Positions 58,322-64,000 of a stretch of DNA of 64,000 bases are shown here, piece by piece. The translations under genes were made by a program, and so were the position numbers. Every line of letters starts with the position of its first letter. Positions within the stretch are counted from its first letter, which is position 1. This stretch comes from Agaricus subrufescens. Taxonomy: Eukaryota > Basidiomycota > Agaricomycetes > Agaricales > Agaricaceae. The stretch is taken from NCBI GenBank assembly GCA_029945375.1, contig CM057057.1, positions 2,232,001-2,296,000 of the forward strand, read 5' to 3'. Below the pieces are notes generated by a model, which was not told where the DNA came from, made no database searches, and worked only from the letters and a program-made list of their open reading frames with translations.

Positions 58322-59638
58322 TTTTTCGCCGGGCGGGAGTGTTATACGCAATATTTTAGCGTGATAGTACACATATATACCAATTTAGTGGCGCCTTTAA
58401 CTGGGTCATAGTCAGTTTTTTCTTCTTACATGGGTACTTGTACAGTTGAGCGGGAAGAGAAAATAAATGATTTTAAGGATGAGAAACGACCAGACTCACA
58501 TATGTTGCTATAAATAGCAACGGGGAAGTCCGTTTTGCTTTTCTCACGACTCATCGCAGTCACCGCTCGAACGCTCGATTACTTAAGTTCCTGTCGCCAC
58601 CACTGACTGATTTCCTCGGAGGCGATTTGCCAAGGAGTGTGGTATTTTGGAAATGGAATATAGTGACACATGCATTAACTATGCAGTATGTTAGTAAGTC
58701 GACGTATCTCTCTCTTGGCTTCCCCGCATTTTACCCATTCGTAGAATCATTGATCATCCTCCGCTGTATCCGGTTCTGTCGCGTCTGTAGATAAACTGTT
58801 TTAGGAAGGGGCAGTTGACAAGAAAGACAGGCAGCACGTGTACTTTGTCTAGGCTCGCGATCGGTCGGCACTGTTTGGGGACGGGTGCCACTGATGATTT
58901 AAATAGACCACCAGAAAATGAAGCAGGTACGCGGCGGAAGTGGTGTTTCTCTCCATCGTCGTCCACCCCCGCGATGAGTGCAACAAAATTTCCATCGAAC
59001 ATATCATCTAATGACCCTGCAAAGGTCAATGTGAGATCATCTATACATACCACACAAATCATTCTGACCGTGGTGCCCTTGAACGGGACACCTTTGAATG
59101 AGTCCTTGATATCTTGGTGAAAAAGAAACTACAACCCACACAACTGTTGGGCTACCCCTCCAATAGACCCCTTCAATAGACTACAAGCCACAAACCCTTT
59201 TATCATGACAGCGGCAGCTAAAGATGCTGTCACGGTATCGGCCTGCCGGTTTGATAGAAGAACCACCATCTGATCCCGTCGGTTGGCTCGTTCCTTCTTG
59301 TGCCACTTGATACAAAGTTTGCCAACCTTCGAATTCAGATAGAATAGTCTTTGGCAATGGAGTGTATGTGCTACAAGTAGGTGTTTAATCCCACGACGTC
59401 TGGAGAAAACTGAACAATCAATAATGTCAATACAGTCGTGCATGTTGCCATCAAAGCCATCATCGCAAAAGTGAAACATCGTGATACGTACGCGATCCCG
59501 TCCAACCCGACTTTTAAGAGTTTACACAGCATAGAAGATGTCAGGGATCACTGCCAATATATTTCATGAGACGGTCGCTTCACCCAGCTATTTCTATGTT
59601 TCCCTGAATCAAACTTCCCTGTCTGCCTTCACTTCGAA
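58322..59638. other. Intergenic region with a - strand gene remnant
   Basis: On the - strand, 58900-59120 contains coding-like sequence: a segment ending VPFKGTTVRMICV (59120-59045) and, after a possible 34-nt intron, DDMFDGNFVALIAGVDDDGE (to about 58930). No complete gene could be assembled. A related segment lies at 62243-62345, likewise upstream of a seven-transmembrane copy. Confidence 0.35.
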
Positions 59639-60853
59639 ATGGCGGGGCCCGATCTACCAGCTTATACGTTGGTTCAGGGATCAGTCATCAGCTTCATTGC
59701 TGGGATGTTCCTCGGTCTCTACCTCATTTCTCTTGCGTTCGCGAACCGCTGGTTGATCTTCACGGATGACGGATGGAGGGTTAAAAAAAGTATTCATTGG
59801 TTTACTCTTATCTTAACCAACGTCATTGGGATCCTTGTGTCGATCAACCAGATATTCAAAGTAAGCGTGGCAATCGACGAAGCGAGTTTTGTAGAACAAG
59901 GACACTACCCAGGAGAATATGTTGAAACTCTACCTTGGAGACCAATTACGGAGGTTAGTTGGTATCCAACCACCTATCTAGACAGATGCAAACTCACATA
60001 TTCTGACGGTTGGATAGTGTGCTGTTACCATTATTACCATTTTACTCGCAGATGTAGTTCTCATGAGTTATTCTTGAGGACTGCAAGCGATTCATGAGAA
60101 GAAAAAACCCTTTCATTTTGAGATCTATCGCCTATGGATGACTCTCATGAAACGGTGGAAGCTAATGTGGTTCCCAATCGCCCTCTGGTTTGGTTGCCTC
60201 GCTTGCGTAGCCTTGCAACTAGTCTTGATGATCAAGAGTGTCCACAATCCCGATTTTGGACCTTATAGATGGGCCACAGTCAATATGACTGTTGGCCCTG
60301 GGGTCGCCCTTATTCCAATGTTAGCCATGTCGATACTGTCAAATGCGTACTGTACTAGTAAGTTTTTCAGATGGCAACTTCTAAAACCCCACGTCGATTA
60401 ACGCGGAGTTAGGCCTCCTGATCAGGCGAATATGGAAGAGCCGAGGAGAAAGTGAAGACAGCAGTAACAAACGGCAACTAAACTTTCTTGTCCGCATTTT
60501 CACAGAATCCGGTGTCTTGTTTTTGTCTAGCAGTATTGCACATTTTGGTATCTGGCTCGGTTATGACGACTACGCCATCCACGTCATTGGATCAATCGTA
60601 CGTGCTTCGAAAACCTGGAGTAGTTCTGTCCAGAGTGGTTGATTGATCCGGTTTCACGCAGCATACAGCAGTGATTGACATCGTCAGTAATTTGATCATT
60701 ATCCGTATCGGACAAACCAGACTAAATAAAGACACACACTACAACAATGAAAAATTAACAACTCTGAGGTTCGCCGAGGACGAAGCAACTTCAATAACTT
60801 TCTCGAGTATACGAGAGCGGACATATGTGGGCCATCCTCGCCGCGGCATATAG
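59639..60853 (+). CDS. Seven-transmembrane family protein, copy 5 (about 323 aa), with damaged splice donor
   Basis: The expected exons are 59639-59953, 60018-60062, 60123-60357, 60413-60597 and 60662-60853, all of family-typical length and open. However, the donor after the mini-exon reads CTC|ATGAGT instead of GT or GC, so normal splicing should fail there. A GTAGTT inside the mini-exon (60054) could substitute and would keep frame, with the loss of three residues. The copy belongs with copy 6 in a second subgroup: IAHFGIWLGYDDYAIHV replaces the VSYFGHDNF motif, and exon 3 begins with Ile instead of Met. It is either a recent pseudogene or alternatively spliced. Confidence 0.68.
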
Positions 60854-62961
60854 ACAATCTGTATTTGGACTTAGACTTAGTGATTTGTTGTTGGCTCCCT
60901 TTCTGCCGGATGGTACACACAACTTTTACCTACGCGTAGCAAATAATGAGAGCACTAGCTGTCACTATAGTGCTCGTTCCTATGTTAAGCGATATCCTCG
61001 AAGAAGAGAGAATCACCGAGTGCGAGCACGTTGAATAAACGGAGTTGTACATTATTTTCTTCATGAATACTTTGGGTGACATAGTCCTCCACAAAGTACT
61101 TAGTGAATAATTTTAATTCCTTTTTTTCCTTATTTCTTTGCACGGCTACCACCCGAGCACTCGGTACTCTTACAGCAGCTACAAGTTGTATTTTTACACA
61201 GATAGGCAAGGCAAAAGATTAGACAAATACTTTACGAAAAGCCGGGGCAAATCAAAGATGCGTTAGGTATAGTCACCGGACCGAGGGCTTCAGCCTCGAA
61301 GTGATGCGTTCTACCCGCTCGGAAAACTTCTTCTGCAGCTCCGAGGCCTCCACTATAGCCTAGGATAAATGAAATGGCTGTTCAACAACCGCGGCAGAGG
61401 AGTCAAATGCAATGTGAGGGAAGTCAAACTAGGGTCCCCAGGGCGGTAAAAGTCAGAATGATATCAAACCAATTGTATTACCTCAGGTGTGTCCGTTTAC
61501 AGTATTATGGGTACTGCGCAAACGGTTACGGCTCTGAAATTCTAGAATAGAGTATGTCTGCAGTGGTAGCAACGCCTTATTAAAGTAGACGTGATCTCAG
61601 GGACCTATATATGCATTGAAAGGTCGATATATGAATAACGAGAATACTTTGGTCCCATTATATGGACACTGGGTTACATACTTGGGAAGACGAGCCGCAT
61701 TCGTCCCTGGTGCGGTGTCAAACTTAGGATGACATAGGTGACAAGAAGGACGATCAATACCTTGAAGCGGGCGCCTATAGAGTGAAAAACGCCGGCTGGA
61801 GAATGGCGCAAGCCACGAGTTCGCCAATCCACGAGAAAGCGCTGCAAAGCCACCTCACACCGGGCTAAAGCAAAAACGAGGGGCCCACGCGCGGACAAGC
61901 AAATCACGCGGGCTAAGCGCGGGACCACTACTCAGGCATTGTGATGGACCATAAGAAATATAACCTTTTGTATCGCCTTAACGCTAGTTAGATGCTAGAT
62001 GTACATAGTGCCCACACTCGATTCAACGACTGAGAACAAAGAAATGTCCCAATACCAATTGTTGAAATGGCACGCGGACAATATGTAGTATCACTGAAAT
62101 ACCGTGAAGGCTCACACCTAGTAGTCATTAACAACTTGAAAATGTAGTGCGCCCTACCGCCACTCAATGATGCTTCAACTCACACAGAGAGAGCGTAGTT
62201 GAACCAAATCTATCATTTAATGATCTTCTAAGGTCTGCGTGATCATTCTTGATAGTTATTCGTTTCAAACACACACCGGAAAGTGGTTCCGACGAGGGTT
62301 CCATTGAATGGGATAGCTTGGAGCTCTCCGACATCTTGATAGATATTGTATCGCTTCATCAAAAAAACCATGCTGAAATCGCACACCTGATGGTCGCTGG
62401 GCTGTTGTTCCAATAGGATATAACCTACCATATGTCCTTTTGTCAGTGGCGACCGTTTTGAAGCTATAGATATCTTGAAATTTGCTCTCGATCTGATATA
62501 TCAAGGTGCTTTCGGATCTCGCCGCCGGCTTTCCATGGTGGGTTTATGATGTTAATTCCGCGACCCCCACAGTCCTTAATTCAAACGAAACGCCCTCTCT
62601 AGAGCGATCGGACTTCAAGTTTACGATAGGTAAGTGCTTAACTATACCATGCCTTAGAATTTCACTTTTAGAGACTTATTATTGTGAGGAAAGCCGTGTG
62701 CGTTGTGACTAGAGAAACGGATACTAATTATGAGCATGGAAAAAAAGATGGCTAATATTAACTTTGGGCGCAATATACGATACGAAACACGTACGCTTAT
62801 ATACAATTACCAGTGAATCAGGAAGCTTCACAGTGTGAAATATCTCAGCATCACCATAGATATAAGGAGGCACCCACCAGAACGAGACCGTTTGGCTGCT
62901 GGTAGAACTACCCAAAGTTTTGCCTCTTTGACACCAGCACCTGCCTCCCACTCACTCCAAA
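60854..62961. other. Intergenic region between copies 5 and 6
   Basis: No complete gene. A - strand frame at 62243-62431 ends with RYNIYQDVGELQAIPFNGTL, which resembles the - strand remnant upstream of copy 5 (QDIKDSFKGVPFKGTT). The rest has no recognisable content. Confidence 0.35.
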
Positions 62962-64000
62962 ATGCCGGGAGCTAATTTACCCGCTTATACGCTGGTTCAG
63001 GGCTCGGCCATTAGCTTTATTGCTGGGATGTTTCTCGGCATCTACTTCATTTCTCTTGCGTTCGCTAACCGTTGGTTAATTTTCACTGACGAGGGATGGG
63101 CGCTGAGAAAATCTATTCATTGGTTTACCTTTCTGGTAACCAACATAATTGCAGTGTTTGTTTCTATCAACCAGATCTTGAAAGTAGATGTGGCCGTTGC
63201 CGAAGGGGGATTTGTAGAAGACGGACATTCACCAGCGCAATATGTTGAAACTTTGCATTGGAGGCCTATAATGCAGGTCCGTTGATACCTTGTTCACCGG
63301 TTGGATGGATAAGAATTGATGTACTCCTGGGGGTTAAACAGTGCAGCGCTACAATAATCGCTATTCTGCTTGCGGACATGGTTCTGGCAAGTTCTTTCTT
63401 AATGATGTCAGTGACTTGGAAATACTAATTTAACCCTTCCGCAGGTATACCGTCTGTGGATGACCCTTATGAAAAAATGGAAGTTTATGTGGCTCCCAAT
63501 CATCCTCTGGTTGGGCTGTCTTACTTGCATGGTCATGCAACTGGTTTTGATGATTGTGAATCTTCATAATCCAAACTTCGGGCCATACAAATGGGCTACA
63601 GTCGATATGGCGACTGGTCCTGGCATTGTACTCATCCCCATGCTGCTCATGTCCATACTGCTGAATATTTACTGCACCAGTAAGTTTTTCGGATGGAAAC
63701 TTGAACCACGCACGGATTGATTTTTGGTTAAGCTCTCATGATAAGGCGACTTTGGAAAAGTCGGGGCTCAGAAAGCGAGTTCAGCAGCACCAGGAGGCAA
63801 ATCGAATTTCTTATTCGCGTTTTCATGGAATCCGGCATACTTTATCTATCCACCAGTATCGCACACTTTGGGATCTGGCTCGGTTATGACAACTACGCCA
63901 TCCACGTCATTTCATCTATCGTACGTCCTTCCGATGCACTCTTAAGTCAACCGAATTTTGATTGAATATTTCATCAAGCACACGGCAGTAATTGGTATTG
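62962..64000 (+). CDS. Seven-transmembrane family protein, copy 6, cut by window end
   Basis: Exons 62962-63276, 63342-63386, 63445-63679, 63733-63920 and the start of exon 5 at 63979. The donor after the mini-exon is GC (GCAAGT), as in copies 1 and 2; exon 1 uses GTCCGT. Landmarks: FANRWLIFTDEGWALRKS, LLADMVL, VYRLWMTLMKKWKFMW, NPNFGPYKWATVDM, RVFMESGILYLSTSIAHFGIWLGYD. It is closest to copy 5 by these motifs and starts about 3.3 kb after it in the same orientation. The reading frame is intact as far as it goes. Confidence 0.8.

Noticed and set aside
60063..60122. AT-AC (U12-type) intron in copy 5
   Set aside because: The donor ATGAGT lacks the ATATCC consensus and the intron ends GAG, so a damaged GT-AG intron is the simpler reading.
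1..64000. tRNA, rRNA and CRISPR arrays
   Set aside because: I scanned for T-loop motifs and for regularly spaced repeats on both strands and found nothing convincing.

Overview
The window looks like chromosomal DNA of a mushroom-forming fungus (Basidiomycota, Agaricomycetes). The grounds are many short introns of about 45-70 nt with GTRNGY donors (and several GC donors) and CTRAY-type branch points; a multi-copy seven-transmembrane family of the kind seen in basidiomycetes; a stand-alone Sin3-type PAH protein; and nested Ty3/gypsy and Tnp2-type transposons. No tRNA, rRNA or CRISPR array was found.

Region 1 (1-13846) is a large, nearly complete Ty3/gypsy LTR retrotransposon. The 5' LTR is cut by the window edge; the 3' LTR at 12499-13846 is 1348 bp, so the whole element should be about 14.3 kb. 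On the + strand Gag, protease and RT-RNaseH-integrase lie in three different reading frames. Each junction is a -1 step at a stop codon directly preceded by a slippery-type heptamer (GGATTTT|TGA and AAATTTT|TAA). Between pol and the 3' LTR, on the opposite strand, sit two multi-exon genes (six and four exons; 353 and 535 aa), each with a good TATA box 50-65 nt upstream of its ATG. Because these introns are antisense to the genomic RNA, they would survive retrotransposition. The element is also unusually rich in the tetranucleotide CTAG.

Region 2 (13847-22382): the retroelement interrupts a Tnp2/Transposase_21 (CACTA-like) transposase gene, whose 5' 570 codons remain. Three further intact multi-exon genes follow (894, 217 and 376 aa). 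I read the four as probable cargo of one large DNA transposon.

Region 3 (23290-30485) holds three - strand copies of a five-exon seven-transmembrane protein family. Three more copies lie on the + strand at 57117-64000, the last cut by the window end. One copy has a broken splice donor.

Region 4 (32427-53986), between the two arrays, is a block of ordinary cellular genes: an RCC1/ATS1-like beta-propeller protein, a small coiled-coil gene, an 18-exon full-size ABCA transporter, a mini PAH-domain protein, an Alr4036-type FMN-binding pyridoxamine-phosphate-oxidase-like protein, a small acidic protein, a CorA-type magnesium transporter and a PX-AGC protein kinase. The exon structures below were deduced by hand from splice signals and frame continuity. 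They are internally consistent (every listed exon set keeps frame) but are not supported by transcripts.
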